A stretch of DNA of 21,500 nucleotides from Apostichopus japonicus (Eukaryota; Echinodermata; Holothuroidea; Aspidochirotida; Stichopodidae), in contig NC_092563.1 of assembly GCF_037975245.1 (NCBI RefSeq), positions 18,901,594 to 18,923,093 on the forward strand, read 5' to 3'. Made by a program: the position numbers and the translations under genes. Positions 9,890 to 21,175 of the stretch are shown piece by piece (position 1 is the first letter of the stretch; every line of letters starts with the position of its first letter). The notes below the pieces were generated by a model. It was given only the letters and a program-made list of their open reading frames with translations, was not told where the DNA came from and made no database searches.

Positions 9890-10040
9890 ACTGTATGTAT
9901 GAGCTATGCGATGACACGTAACGTACGGTGTTTGTCCATGCAAACACACACAAATGTATAGGCAAAACGTTCATTTTTTCGTCGCAGATGTGCGCGTCGA
10001 CCCAGTCAGTACCAGTGACTTTCGATTTGGCGGGACGCTT
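9890..10040 (-). promoter_or_regulatory. Probable promoter / 5' UTR region of the SAMD3-like gene
   Basis: The stretch just upstream of exon 1 is clearly richer in CpG (for example CGTAACGTACGG, GTCGCAGATGTGCGCGTCGA) than its surroundings. It contains TTTGGCGGGA at 10026-10035, which matches the E2F consensus (TCCCGCCAAA on the gene strand), 169 nt upstream of the ATG. No clear TATA box was seen. Promoter assignment is inference from position and composition. Confidence 0.4.
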
Positions 10041-10698
10041 ACCAAATGTTGGGTATATTTCATTCACTTTGCACAGCGGTTTACTAAATTCTGTTTTACT
10101 ATAAGTTGGTCAACACATAAAGCAGGGATTTTGACCAATATTGTTAAAGAATTCCCCAACCGAGCATTTGCCCAGAAAATATTACCCATCTTTTTTAGAG
10201 TGTAACAGCTGTATTGTTCCTGACTATGATACAATCTTAGATATTATAATCTACTTTGATATGAAAGATTAAGAACCTAACCAGGCAACTTTTGGTAATT
10301 TATCCCACAGGATCGTTTTGGATGTCACAAATATAGGTTGGTTTAAATTCGCTCACAACATACACCATAGTTAGTACTATTTTATTGGTTGAAATAATAT
10401 GGCAGATACTCATGTGTTTAGATTGAGTGATATTCATCATATGTGAATCAACATAATTTGATCAGGGTCCAGGCTGCATTACGGAAATAATAGAAATCGC
10501 AGAGCAGAATATGATCCAGGAAACTCACGGCTTCGATTCAATGTTACTTTGTTATTATATTGATCTCACATTACTCTTGTTTGTACGATAAGAGCTTCTT
10601 CTGTTACTCAGTAACTTAATTCTGTAGAAGTCACGTCATATCAAGGACAAGCAGCGTTGTGCTCGGAAATGACCTATATTTCGTTCATCAGTTTAATC
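10041..10698. other. Intergenic, nothing recognised
   Basis: AT-rich DNA upstream of the SAMD3-like gene promoter, with only short open frames and no recognisable domain or repeat. Confidence 0.5.
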
Positions 10699-10706
10699 GC
10701 AATAAC

Positions 10707-10916
10707 CACCCAGTTGGGACAATATTTTCTATACTGTAGTGTCATATTCCGCTTCAGAGCTCTCGTATTGTCAGTACGAGCAGTATGAATATCATGTTTC
10801 TATCAGATCAAGGTTATAGGAACTTTTTTTACTGTCAATACCAGTGGGCTTGAAGCATGATATTGGAGTACAGTTTAGAGAGGTATTAGCATTTAGGAAA
10901 TTGTCCCAACTGGCTG
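10707..10916. mobile_element. hAT-type MITE, 210 bp, with 8-bp target-site duplication
   Basis: The ends are 17-bp inverted repeats, CACCCAGTTGGGACAAT on the left and the complement of CAGCCAGTTGGGACAAT on the right, differing at one base. They are flanked by perfect 8-bp direct repeats GCAATAAC (10699-10706 and 10917-10924). An 8-bp duplication and CA...TG ends are hallmarks of hAT transposons. The interior has further short inverted repeats, such as CTCGTA/TACGAG and AATATCATG/CATGATATT. There is no coding capacity, so it is non-autonomous. Confidence 0.85.
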
Positions 10917-10924
10917 GCAATAAC

Positions 10925-12037
10925 AATCACATGCATTGAATATTCATAATCTCAGATATGGTTTCATCCAATGAAAAATAGGCTCAAACTTTTGTATATG
11001 ATTACTGATTTGTGTCAGATGAATAGGCCTACAACGTGACCACGATGAATTAATACTCGCTATTGGTATATAGGGGACTGTGTGGTCTAGTGAGCTTTGA
11101 GCTTTTACCTATTATAAAAGCATGTTTGTATACTCCAAATTTGTAGTTTGCTACAACTCCCATGAAAATTACCTGCTCCCGGAGAAAGTCGGTTCGGAGA
11201 ACTCTATGTCAAGTTGACAACTTTGTTGACTGTAAGAAACAGGGATTTCGTCTTCTGTATATAGATTCAAGAAATATTTCACACAAGATATAATTGAGCA
11301 AGAGTGAAAAAATAGGCAAGAATGATTTTGCTACATACATAATATAGGGATTTGGTCATGAGAGATATTAGAGATTCACATATTGTAAAGTATAATTGTT
11401 AAAATGTTTGATTCTCCTATAATAGTGACGTCATAGACGAATTCTTTTGAGTAGTAGCCTAAATCTCTTCATCTTTTTCATTCTTCACATCAGAGCCATA
11501 CTTCTAATCTATTATCCTTAGATATACTACGATTTTCAAAGACATAATAAAGGCATTGAAGACTCGCCCCAAACCGCGTGCCGCCCTCCGAAAAAAAGTT
11601 AACTTTCCGTTGCTTGCAAGTGAAAGTTTTTTTTCTTATTGTACAAAAGGCAGACAGTAATGAAACGTGATATCTTGTTATCTTTTATCTGGACCTGAGA
11701 TCAGGGAGTTCCATAACAACTCCCTACTGAGATGTCCATCGCTGCTATGTACGTGTTGTGGGTATTGACCGTAGCTGCATGTATTGACTGTACACTAGTG
11801 TCTAATTACCGAAGGTAGCAAGCTGTGTGTGTATTTTCTGGGATCGATGGTGGTGTCTAACACTTCTGTTACACCTCATTCAAAACTAGGTCAGATTACC
11901 GGCATCGGACGTTTCTTTGTGCGCGAGTCTTCACTCCCTTCAATACGGAATGGAAGCACAGTATTTATCAAGTCACTCACTATTCGGTTTCTTTATTCAG
12001 TGGACTTCTGTAATTTTCGAAAGTTTCAACATGTCAT
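10925..12037. other. Intergenic, nothing recognised
   Basis: No coding exon or repeat family recognised. A short hairpin AGGGAGTT/AACTCCCT with a 7-nt loop lies near 11703-11725. The open frame at 11829-12041 has no recognisable content. Confidence 0.45.
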
Positions 12038-12448
12038 TTAGTTTTCAAGGCACGCGTTTATGTTAAACCTTCCTTTTGATGGTGCTAAAACACTGGTTGG
12101 TGTAATTATTGTTGTATTTCCAATTTCCTTCTCTTTCTTGTGAATTGCAAACTTGAACAGACGACTCGTGGAACTAAAATTATCGTGGAATTGATAAGAA
12201 TAGGTAACACTACTGAATTGAATGCAGTTTTCTTTGTTGGCTCTCCATCGTATACCTTTGTACACATTCAACTTACTAGTTTGACTATGCTCAAATACTC
12301 GGATATCAAATAACTGAATTAACCAAAGTAGAACATCATCTCTATACTCACGTTCGACTACATATTCTATGCTCATCACTTCTGCACGTAAGTGATATTC
12401 AATGGTCCCTGCATCTTGCATCCAGAAGCTGCCAGTGACAAAGAACAA
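12038..12448 (-). CDS. Orphan open frame, 136 codons, not recognised
   Basis: An uninterrupted minus-strand frame starting MFFVTGSFWMQDAG. No domain, signal peptide or repeat was recognised, and no flanking splice pattern was worked out. It is one of the longest frames outside the main locus, but a length of 136 codons can arise by chance in a window this size. It could be a remnant of an exon or an unknown repeat. Kept only as a weak candidate. Confidence 0.12.
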   Translation of the reverse strand: MFFVTGSFWMQDAGTIEYHLRAEVMSIEYVVEREYRDDVLLWLIQLFDIRVFEHSQTSKLNVYKGIRWRANKENCIQFSSVTYSYQFHDNFSSTSRLFKFAIHKKEKEIGNTTIITPTSVLAPSKGRFNINACLEN

Positions 12449-12575
12449 ATTGATTGCTTCCTATATAGGTCTGTAGTACTTCCTTATCAATCATCCATTT
12501 ATATATTCATCACTTCGATTTCATGCGGAGTAGGATATATCACATTGTGCTGTAAACAGGGGCGACGGAGCAGAA

Positions 12576-12600
12576 GGGTGGGAGGGGGAGGGGGGCAGGG
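12576..12600 (+). repeat. G-rich tract, possible G-quadruplex
   Basis: Five G-runs of at least three, separated by one or two bases, within 25 bp on the plus strand. This fits the G-quadruplex consensus. It lies in an isolated GC-rich patch (about 12557-12625) of otherwise AT-rich DNA. Confidence 0.6.
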
Positions 12601-12625
12601 CGGCAATCGTGGAGGAGGACTGGGG

Positions 12626-13123
12626 GACACAATATCAAATGTACCCCAGGTTTAGTGATTGCTTCGTGCACGGGCGCTAGGCCTATCAGGCTCATGACCC
12701 ATGACTCGTGTATCTCATAAAGGAAGCTTTAACATGGGGCTAAAGTGAGATTAGTTGTTATAAATGTATTATTTTCATCTGCTCAAGCCTCCCCACCTCC
12801 AGGTAAAACTGTTGTATTTAATTTGATCAAGGTAATCCACAATAAAAAAGAAGTAAAAGTGTCGGTTGGATTGACCAAGTATGACCAATAACCATATCTG
12901 TCTGCATGCTTTAACGAAATCAATCCTGCATTCAGAATTGATTTATATATTTATATGAAAATGAAATTGTTGAAATTTAGATACTGCCGAGACCACGTTA
13001 AACTAGTATTTAAATCGTCCATGAACTAATTATTAATACATAACATGGGACAAACGGTTCTATTGAGGTGTGAAAAAATAGGTCAAAGATTTACACCATC
13101 TAATGTACACCTAGAAAAGCAGC
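12626..13123. other. Intergenic, nothing recognised
   Basis: AT-rich sequence with no recognisable gene or repeat family. Confidence 0.45.
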
Positions 13124-13415
13124 CGATTCACACAGAGATTATAGTAACTACTGTAAATCTACAGTTTTGTACCACAGTCGTGCTGACAAATCTGATAAAT
13201 CGGTAGCATGTGCTATTAAGATTACAGCAAGACCTGAGGATATTTGTAATTGCAACAAATCCCAAAACAACTTGATTTGTTGGAATTACACATATCCTCA
13301 GTTCTTACTGTAATCCTAATAGCACATGCTACCGATTTATAGCACCATCCAGTTTTTAATGTGGTACAAAACTGTAAGATTTACAGTGTAGTAACTGTGT
13401 TCTCGATGTGTATCG
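13124..13415. mobile_element. 292-bp foldback (palindromic MITE-like) element
   Basis: Two arms of roughly 130-140 bp are imperfect reverse complements around a short loop (CCAAAACAACTT). Shared blocks include TACAGTTTTGTACCACA, AAATCGGTAGCATGTGCTAT and GAGGATAT. The arms carry scattered mismatches and small indels, and pairing fades at CGAT/ATCG. No clear target-site duplication was found, so the superfamily is unknown. A transcript crossing it would form a long hairpin. Confidence 0.8.
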
Positions 13416-13846
13416 AGTGAGAAAAGAGTAATGGTGTAGTCATCCTTTGCACCTTTTTGCAGTTATTAAGACGGGTTTCATTTCGCTTCTTTTATGATGA
13501 CTTACAAATATTTCCTCCATTCGACATTCCAGTCTGCTGTCACATCAAACGCCATGCCAGGTGCTGCCAGTGCGATCGAATCTGGACTCACCTTGGCAAG
13601 ACTGGCCGCTTCACCAGGGTTGACATTTGTTGTTCTGAAGCTTCAATATAAAACAAAAGATACACAAAACAAGACAATTTGAATTTAGTCTGCCTGTTTG
13701 CTGTATTAAACGGCAACCCGTTCAGTGGATTCCCGGGTAAAATTACTATAGAGGGGTTCAGACTATAGGCCAGACAATTTTTAATGTTGAAACCGTCTGT
13801 GGTCCATTTTGTGCATAAAAGATCTCTAAACCTAAATATTATTAAT
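13416..13846. other. Intergenic, nothing recognised
   Basis: Overlapping short open frames occur on both strands (13457-13682 and 13588-13878), but none shows a recognisable domain or splice context. Confidence 0.4.
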
Positions 13847-13946
13847 TGGAGTGGTCGAAAGGAGTCCGATGGAGTCACGTGGGGTCACGTGGGGTAGAAT
13901 CGAATGTGGCGGAGTGGAGTAGAATGGAATCGAATGGAGTCGAACC
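13847..13946 (+). repeat. Degenerate GGAGT/GGAAT pentamer block
   Basis: About 100 bp dominated by GGAGT, GGGGT and GGAAT words separated by TCGA, TAGA or similar, including a tandem copy of GTCACGTGGG. It reads as a decayed satellite-like simple repeat. Confidence 0.6.
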
Positions 13947-14773
13947 TCTAGTAGCGTCGACAAAAAGTGACCCATTCAGCTTTCAATCGAGCGTCAATTT
14001 GAGGAACACGGTAACTAATCTAAACCCAGTTGATTCAACGTACTAGGTTGTAAAATTATAGTTGCTTTACAATCCTCTGTACTGAAATGTAATATATTAC
14101 TGGATTGGCGTCCCAAACGATTAGTTATCAAGTTTTTTGTTATTTTTATTTGTAACGAATTTAAAGCCGCAAAATACATTACAAACACTAATAACATATA
14201 TAAATCATCCTCAATTTCCATATTAATCCGTAAAAAATTCTTAAGTTAATAGGAAATGCACTTTTCATGCATTACAAATAAAGACTCATAAAACTTTCAT
14301 ATTCCACTAATTTGTCGTATTTTGTGTTTATTCTTCAGTAATTTCTCGTAAATGAAGAACCTACATTAGTTTTAGTTTATTTTTTTTTAAAGACTATATC
14401 ATCAAGTTGTACCAGAGTTAAGTCGTATTCAATTATTCTGCATCTAATCTACATCAATAATATTTTGGTTGCAATATGATAAGAATTGAATTGATTCAGA
14501 ATGTTCTTACTTGTGAATATCGGCATAAATAGTACCCTTATATCCAAGATCTGTAGTAATCGACAAAGGGGGTATGCTGACATCGGTGAGAACAGACTTC
14601 ACAAACTGTTGTGCCATAACATTTGGATCTGTGAAGAGAGCAAATGGGATAGTAGTCATTCCCTTATGAATAGCCTAGTGTACCTTTCTTTTTCACAAAG
14701 CTATTTTCTCGTATCTATTTGCTGTACTGCCCAGAGAACGCCCCTGGCAACGCTTTCGATTGATATTATATAG
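13947..14773. other. Intergenic, nothing recognised
   Basis: Very AT-rich sequence. The 90-codon plus-strand frame at 14501-14773 is not recognised and runs to the boundary of the following hAT element. Confidence 0.4.
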
Positions 14774-15083
14774 CAGGGTTTCCCTAACTTTTCCCCCCAC
14801 GAACCCCCTGTGGATGTCCACGAACACCCAACTTTTCGAGACACGATCTGAGTCATTATTATACTATACTACGCATAACAGTGCTTCGTAAAAGATCAAG
14901 TTCATAGTGTAATATTGTAGAGTTTGTACGACTTGTGTAGATTACTAAATTATATGATATATCAGATTTTTAGTTCAACAAAAAGTGCTCTAGTTTGGAC
15001 ATTCAGAAACGTCTCACGAACCCCCTGGGATGGACTCACGCCCCCCCCCCGGGGTTCAATGCACCCCAGTTAGGGAACCCCTG
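14774..15083. mobile_element. hAT-type non-autonomous element, 310 bp
   Basis: Left end CAGGGTTTCCCTAACT and right end AGTTAGGGAACCCCTG are inverted repeats with one mismatch and resemble known hAT termini. The flanking octamers TTATATAG and CTATATTG agree at 6 of 8 positions, consistent with a decayed 8-bp duplication. Subterminal CACGAACCCCCTG occurs near both ends in direct orientation (about 14798-14810 and 15016-15028). There is no coding capacity. Confidence 0.75.
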
Positions 15084-17192
15084 CTATATTGGGTCTTGAA
15101 CAGATCCTCGGTGATGTACAATGCAGTAGGCAAGCACATTCGATATAGGTATTAACGGACTCTGAGGCATGTAGGGATGCGAGAAAAAGAGTATAACAAA
15201 CGACATTGAATCAGTGATATACATATGATGTCAAAAGTGGGCTTTGGGTCAAATTCTTATTTTGCCCCAACAAATTTTGAAATTTTACTAAAATAGGGTG
15301 AGACTGTGGGCTATTTATATGGGACTTCCATGAAGGTTTTCTAGGAGGGAAAACTTGGCTGAATTGACGGACTTTGGAATTTCTAAAAATTGTCTACGTG
15401 CCACATATAGGGCTAGAACGGCGGTAATGGCGCGATGAGAGCCCATTCAAAATAGAAATGTGTTGGGCGCAGTTTTGTGACGCGGTTCACCTTCCCGTCC
15501 GGGTCTAGCCTATAACTCGTAAACGCGTATATGAGTACGCGAGATCTATATATGTATACTGCATTGCGCCAAGGCGCATAGCCTAGGTCTATTCCCTGCG
15601 TCGAAGCGCACAAATTCGACATAGTCTATTTATAATTTATCTTCATAATAATTACCGACATTATAATTTCACTGATTGACAATGAGTGGTAATCTTGCTA
15701 GTGTTAAAAGTTAGTATGAAATGGAACATAAACAAGAGGAAAAATTTCACAGTAATTTTATTACTGTTAAAAGTATGATTCTGGAGTCAGGACTCCCTCC
15801 TAGCCTAGTTTTGATCAGTGTAGGGTTTACAGAAGAATGTAATCAGTGTTAACTTCATAAACGGTATTGCAAGATTGCATATAGCTTATAATAAATTTGT
15901 TCATTTGAAATCAGTGCTTGCTGCAGGCGATGAGGTATATACAGCTCAGTGGACTGCCCCTCTTGTTCATTATGAAATTACTTTTCACTTAAATTTTATA
16001 CAGAAAACCTCGTATTACGAATTGAATGCTACATTTAACTCACCTTTTGTAATAATCGGTAGAGCAGTCGTTTCGAATGCAGCTAGACTCGGCAATAAGC
16101 TTACCATCGACAGTAACGTTAATACGTTAAACATCATTTTAGATCCAAGTTATTTAATCTCCGATTGAAAGTTGAATGGTATATCCGAACTCTTTCTAGT
16201 AATTATCAACGGCCGAATAACATGGAAGGGCCCGCTTATAAATTAGTTACTTTCAATCTCATTAAGCTATAACAATCTTACTACGTACGTCTCAATCCCT
16301 ACGTCTAGCATAGCAACAAACTTGTACATTCTGTCAACGTTTTTTTATTGAGTTGTTGTCTGATTGAAGCTCAAATAAGGTTGAGATTTGTAAGAATCAG
16401 GAAAGCTCAAATTACGTAAACGTTCGGTTTAATAGTTCCCTAAGATTTCCTGTTTTCCTGAGTAAGAACACTGTTGTTGGCAATCATATTTTTATCTATT
16501 TTGTCCGAGGGACTTCCTGAGGTCAACAATCTATATTTTGATAGCTGCCTTGGACGTCAGGATATCCTGATAACGTCAGTCTTGTTGACATCCAGAATCA
16601 AAGTAATCTATTTAAAAAAATAATAATAATTGAAAATTGTGATTATTTACTATTGAGGAAGTGAGACAATTGTAAACATGGAAATATCGTACTACGCATG
16701 CGCATTGTAGGTAAATTTCAGACTTTCCCGGCCTCTCTTGAACGGTACTATTACAGGTGCGGCTTTGCAGTGTGTTAGAATGAAAAGGATTTCTATTATC
16801 ATTAACGTGACTGGACGGAATTCAAATAAAAACAACACAAGCCATTGTGGGAAAAGGCGACGTACGTAGCATGATACCTTATAAACTGGTTGGCATGTGA
16901 AGGCTTCAAGGTTTGCATTACTACACTGAGACGCACCTTGTCGTTAAATATCGACAATAGCATATACTTACTTCATGATTACAAAAACCGAAACGTTTCC
17001 ACAGATGGGTTTCTTCTTAAGATGTATCCCACTGTAGCGTTCCTATGTATATAGTAGTAGTAATAATCCCTTCAATTTTTGTTTTCCCGGAAAGCTAATT
17101 AAGTCGGGTCCAGATTACAAAAAGTCATGACTGTATACAAAGTTTCCCGTTATACCCGAGGAATAGGATTTAAATTATAATGATGCAATACG
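15084..17192. other. Intergenic, mostly unrecognised
   Basis: No gene recognised. A locally CpG-rich patch lies at about 15415-15615, and a perfect 14-bp palindrome TCAGGATATCCTGA at 16557-16570. An unrecognised 97-codon plus-strand frame runs 15875-16168. None gives enough support for a gene call. Confidence 0.4.
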
Positions 17193-17234
17193 AATGCGGA
17201 GTGTTAGCTCCGGAATGTGGAGTGTTAGCTCAGT
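17193..17234 (+). repeat. 21-bp tandem duplication at the SINE 5' end
   Basis: Two adjacent 21-bp units both carry GGAGTGTTAGCTC (17198-17210 and 17219-17231) and differ at a few positions. The second unit is the start of the SINE head. Confidence 0.75.
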
Positions 17235-17466
17235 GGTTAACGCCGGTGCCTTACAATCATAAAGTTCCCGGTTCGAGTCACTCCAAGATTAATGTACGTC
17301 GTCCAGTTACAGAGTTGTTGACAATTGACAATTCATAATCATGGACGTTAAAAATGAATCTAAGAGAATGACTTCTGTCAGCTTGCGGCTTTAATAAGCC
17401 AATGAGGCTTCTTCGCGAGTTCCTGCTTGCAGGAGGATCTAAAATACATACATATACATACAATGC
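17214..17466 (+). mobile_element. tRNA-derived SINE
   Basis: A tRNA-like head carries an A box (TAGCTCAGTGGTTAACG, 17226-17242) and a B box (GGTTCGAGTCA, 17270-17280) at tRNA spacing. A tRNA-unrelated body of about 150 bp follows, ending in an ACATAC-rich tail. The A and B boxes act as an internal RNA polymerase III promoter. The first 21 bp are duplicated just upstream at 17193-17213. Confidence 0.75.
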
Positions 17467-17470
17467 ACAT

Positions 17471-17799
17471 ATATCATGCCATGCATGGATGTATTTTATG
17501 CTGAATTCCGCATATATACTATTCAATTGTATACTACCCGTTATGCTGGATAGTCGTTACTCATATTGTCCGTTTTTTTTTTATCTTCGCTCCCCACCGA
17601 CGCCTGCGCAATTGACCAAGCATTCAAATTATCAATTTACTGAATTGATCTGACCCCTGCTCTCAAAACTAACAGGTTTCGCACAACATTCCAGAACCAT
17701 TAGCAAAAACGAATAAAGCTCCTCACAATTCAAAACACTTTCAACACTATATTCAGCTTCCACATTTTAGCCAACAAGTTATTCGAAACGAATGTACGT
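17471..17799. other. Intergenic, nothing recognised
   Basis: AT-rich DNA between the SINE tail and the LINE fragment. No coding signal was found. Confidence 0.4.
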
Positions 17800-18480
17800 C
17801 ATGATTTTAGTCCATAATTTTTTAATTATTTTACCAATAGATCACAATTGTTAATATTAGAACATCTAACAACATATCCAATGTCATTATGCCAAACACT
17901 GCAGGTGCACCACAAGGTACCATTCTTATTCACTCTGTACACATCGGATGCATGGTCAAATAATGAAAACTGCTCATTGGTCAAATTTGAAGATGATACT
18001 GCCTTGCTGGGTTTGATATCAAATGATGACGACGATACTGACGTACGTGGATCAGATCAATGATTTTGTGAATAATTTTTGGTGATACTTCTTAGAACTT
18101 AATGTTAATAAGACAAAAGAAATGGTGATTGATTTTCGGAAGTCCACGAATGTTTCAATTAAAAGTTATTATAAATTGAAATGTCGTTGAAAATGGTGGA
18201 TAATTATAAAGATCTCGGGGTGGTGATAGATAAACGGCTTTCCTGACATGAGCATGTAGATGAGTTATTGAAGAAACTGAACTCTTAGGATGGGTAGTCT
18301 GTGGCTTGAACAAATTCAGTGTTAATAACAACATTTTTGCCATGTTTTACAACTCTGTTATTTTTAGGGTATATAATTTGGTATTGGTGGGGTCGGAATG
18401 CAAGATATCACCAGATTTAATAAATAATATTTTCTCCTGTTAAAGTGTTATGAGGATTCAGGTTCGCCAAAAGCTGCAGG
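17800..18480 (+). pseudogene. Decayed non-LTR retrotransposon reverse-transcriptase fragment (CR1/L2/Rex-like)
   Basis: Across several frames one reads successive RT motifs: YFTNRSQ (about 17827-17850), GAPQG (17904-17918), FTLYTSD, FEDDTALLG where intact elements have an aromatic-x-Asp-Asp active site (17986-18012), LNVNKTKEMVIDFRKS (about 18099-18146), NYKDLGVVIDKRLS and FAMFYNSVIF. Frameshifts (about 17857, 17920, 18045) and stop codons break the frame, and the 5' part of the ORF is absent. This is a dead 5'-truncated copy. The clade is judged by motif style only. Confidence 0.8.
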
Positions 18481-20039
18481 AACGTTCCAACACGTATGTT
18501 ATATTCAAACACAGCAGCCTATGGCATATCGCTGACCCCCCCCCCCCAAGAAAAAAAATGAACCGTCAAATTCACATTACTTCGGGAGAATGATGAAACA
18601 AGTTTATGGATTTAATATCAAAGGAACATAAGTACCCCATCACGATTTTTGCCTGTTCCTATGTATAGTTCTTCAGGTTGATTGAAGGACGATGCTATAA
18701 ACTTACAAGATGAACTATAGTCCCAATCGAGAACCCTCTATTCATGATAATATAGAAAACAAAACTAACTTCTTAAAATTTGGAAAACCCTCGCGAAGGT
18801 TTTTGAATAGTCTTTAATAAAGTTGCAAGTTTAATCGCCTTAATCCTGAAACAAATGCTAATACACAACAGAAACCTTGTAACATGTTTGCAAGAAACGA
18901 AGTATACCTTAAATGGCTTGTGTAAACGACAATAATTCTACCCAAGCTGAAAATTAAAAGCATTTTCGTCTGCTATAGCATTGATCACAGGCCTGTTTGC
19001 TTTGGATCAATAATCGTCTGTGTAAACAAGGTCTGATATTGTGTTCTTGGTGTTGTCAATTCAAATTAAATTGTCCAAGTTTATAAAATTTCTTCCACGA
19101 GATTTCCCGTAAAAAAAAATAAACGTTTATCTATATAGGAATACGTCCGGAATAAAGTTGCGTTACGTTATACTGTATAAATGCATCAATATCATATCTA
19201 CAATTAATGTTTACTAAAGCATAGCGTGCAGTGATGTATTTTATGATAATGATAACCTTTTAAATCTAATCTATTGTTATATCGAATGAACAATTCCTTA
19301 ACGAGAGTTATCACACTATCGTTTAAAAATACTTATGAAAGCAATTAGTAACCAATTAAGCACTTGGAAAAAAAGTAATTCATGTTCATTTCGTGACTGA
19401 ATGAAAGAACCTCACGGAAATTAAGGATATACATTATAAACATTCACAAATGAGTACCTAAGACTTTTAGAGTGCTGTCATTTGCAGGTTTTTGTGAGAA
19501 ATTCTATGAGTGTAGACTTTTTATACATATATATATATAGCACAAGAAACTGTAAAAAAAATACGTGTTGTTATTTTTGTTGTTCACATAGTTACTAAAT
19601 AAAACACCGCCATAAATTTTATTCGTCCACAATTTACGATGTTTTAGAAACTAGTGTCATAATAAGGAAACCATTAACTAATAAGGTATACTGAGCTACC
19701 CATTAATATAACTACGAGATATATTTGAATACGCTTAATTGGCGAATTTCTTTAGGTTTCATCAGCTTTCTTATCCCTTCACCTTTTTTTTCCACTCAGA
19801 AAAATTTAAAGGTTTTGGCAAATGTGATTGTGCCTTATGCGATTTCAAGGTTAACTAAACTAACAGATTGATTGTTATCTCTGCGTGACATCAAATGTAT
19901 TTTTCACTAATGTAATCGCAGAATGAAGTTTAAATTTATTTGAAATGGAACTTCAAAGCTAGAGGGTAAACTTGAGGCTGCTTGTAAATTCCTTGTAGAA
20001 AAAGGTTTTGCCTGTGATTCTGTTTCATAAAAATACTAT
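18481..20039. other. Intergenic, nothing recognised
   Basis: AT-rich DNA. A run of 12 C followed by AAG and eight A lies at 18536-18558. A short (TA)n lies near 19526-19539. No coding content or repeat family was recognised. Confidence 0.4.
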
Positions 20040-20864
20040 CACAATTTTGGAAAAATGTATTTTTAGTCAGCTATTCGTTTCTTTCTTAATGTAAACTGAC
20101 TCTTTAGAGAATAATAGCTTAATTCATAGCCAGCCAGTTTGTAACAATAGCTCTATTTTGGTTTGATAATAAGCCTGTATGCTATCGCCACTGGATTCAG
20201 AAAGGAATTATTTACTCAATACTTTGATAAATGAGAAAGGTTCTTTCTATAACGTTGACCACTTTGTTAAAGGGTTTTTTGTTGCGTGTAACGGGCTTGA
20301 ATATTACGGTATAATTGCTGCAATAAGATTCTCGTGGAACGATTTTTTTTTAAATATCGATTATAGGCTTGATAATCCAGTAAATAGTTTTGTTAATGTT
20401 ACACTTTGTGACAGTAGCTTGTTCTGTAAGTCTGTCTATGAAAAAATGTTGAACTCGACAGGCATTACAAATAAATCTTATAGAAAATTGTGTGAGACCC
20501 TGAGTGTTTTAGAGGATTCGTGGTCTTTATATTGCTCAGTTCCATTCCTTTGTAAAATTGACGTGCAACTAATGTGGTTTCAATAAAGAATACTGAACAG
20601 GATCATCCCTACTAATAAATACCTTAATATTATAAATGTCATAGATAATAGTCTTTGACATTTTTGTGGCATTGACACGGAAACAATCCAATATATGTTT
20701 TATGATTATAGCTATGTTAGAACGATTTGGAAGTATTTACATTAACGTTTTGAAAACGCGGGAATTAAGATAGACTTGAAGAATACGCATGTTGTTCTCT
20801 TTGGTGGGGATTTGTTCCGCGAGTTACACTAAATAATAATTTTAACCTTCTAGGCCGAATTATA

Positions 20865-20870
<6 letters not shown>
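20040..20870 (+). pseudogene. Decayed L1/Tx1-like LINE ORF2 C-terminal remnant
   Basis: An open frame at 20179-20586 reads NEKGSFYN, LEYYGIIAAIR and QLMWFQ. The frame is then broken by a TAA (20584-20586), but the same family signature continues: RILNRIIPTNKYLNII, then a Cys-poor version of the CxFC...E...HxFxxC zinc-binding-like motif (FCGIDTETIQYMFYDYSY), IWKYLH, LFGG and NFNLLGR. Upstream, WFDNKPVCYRHWIQKG (about 20160-20207) sits in another frame, showing a frameshift. The order matches the region after the reverse transcriptase in L1/Tx1-type elements. It is a dead copy whose end merges into the trinucleotide repeat. Confidence 0.72.

Positions 20871-21175
<305 letters not shown>

Noticed and set aside
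9954-10205. Plus-strand 83-codon gene upstream of the SAMD3-like start
   Set aside because: No recognisable domain, and it overlaps the CpG-rich presumed promoter; likely chance.
1-11100. CACTA terminal inverted repeats bounding the nested locus
   Set aside because: Short TAGTG/CACTA words occur (for example near 11089), but no matching partner or target duplication could be shown, and the 3' end of the unit would lie at or beyond the window edge.
13457-13682. Two overlapping plus-strand frames as an exon
   Set aside because: No recognisable protein, and no convincing splice partners.
17219-17291. Functional tRNA gene
   Set aside because: A and B boxes are present, but I see no paired acceptor stem, and the sequence continues into a SINE body and tail.
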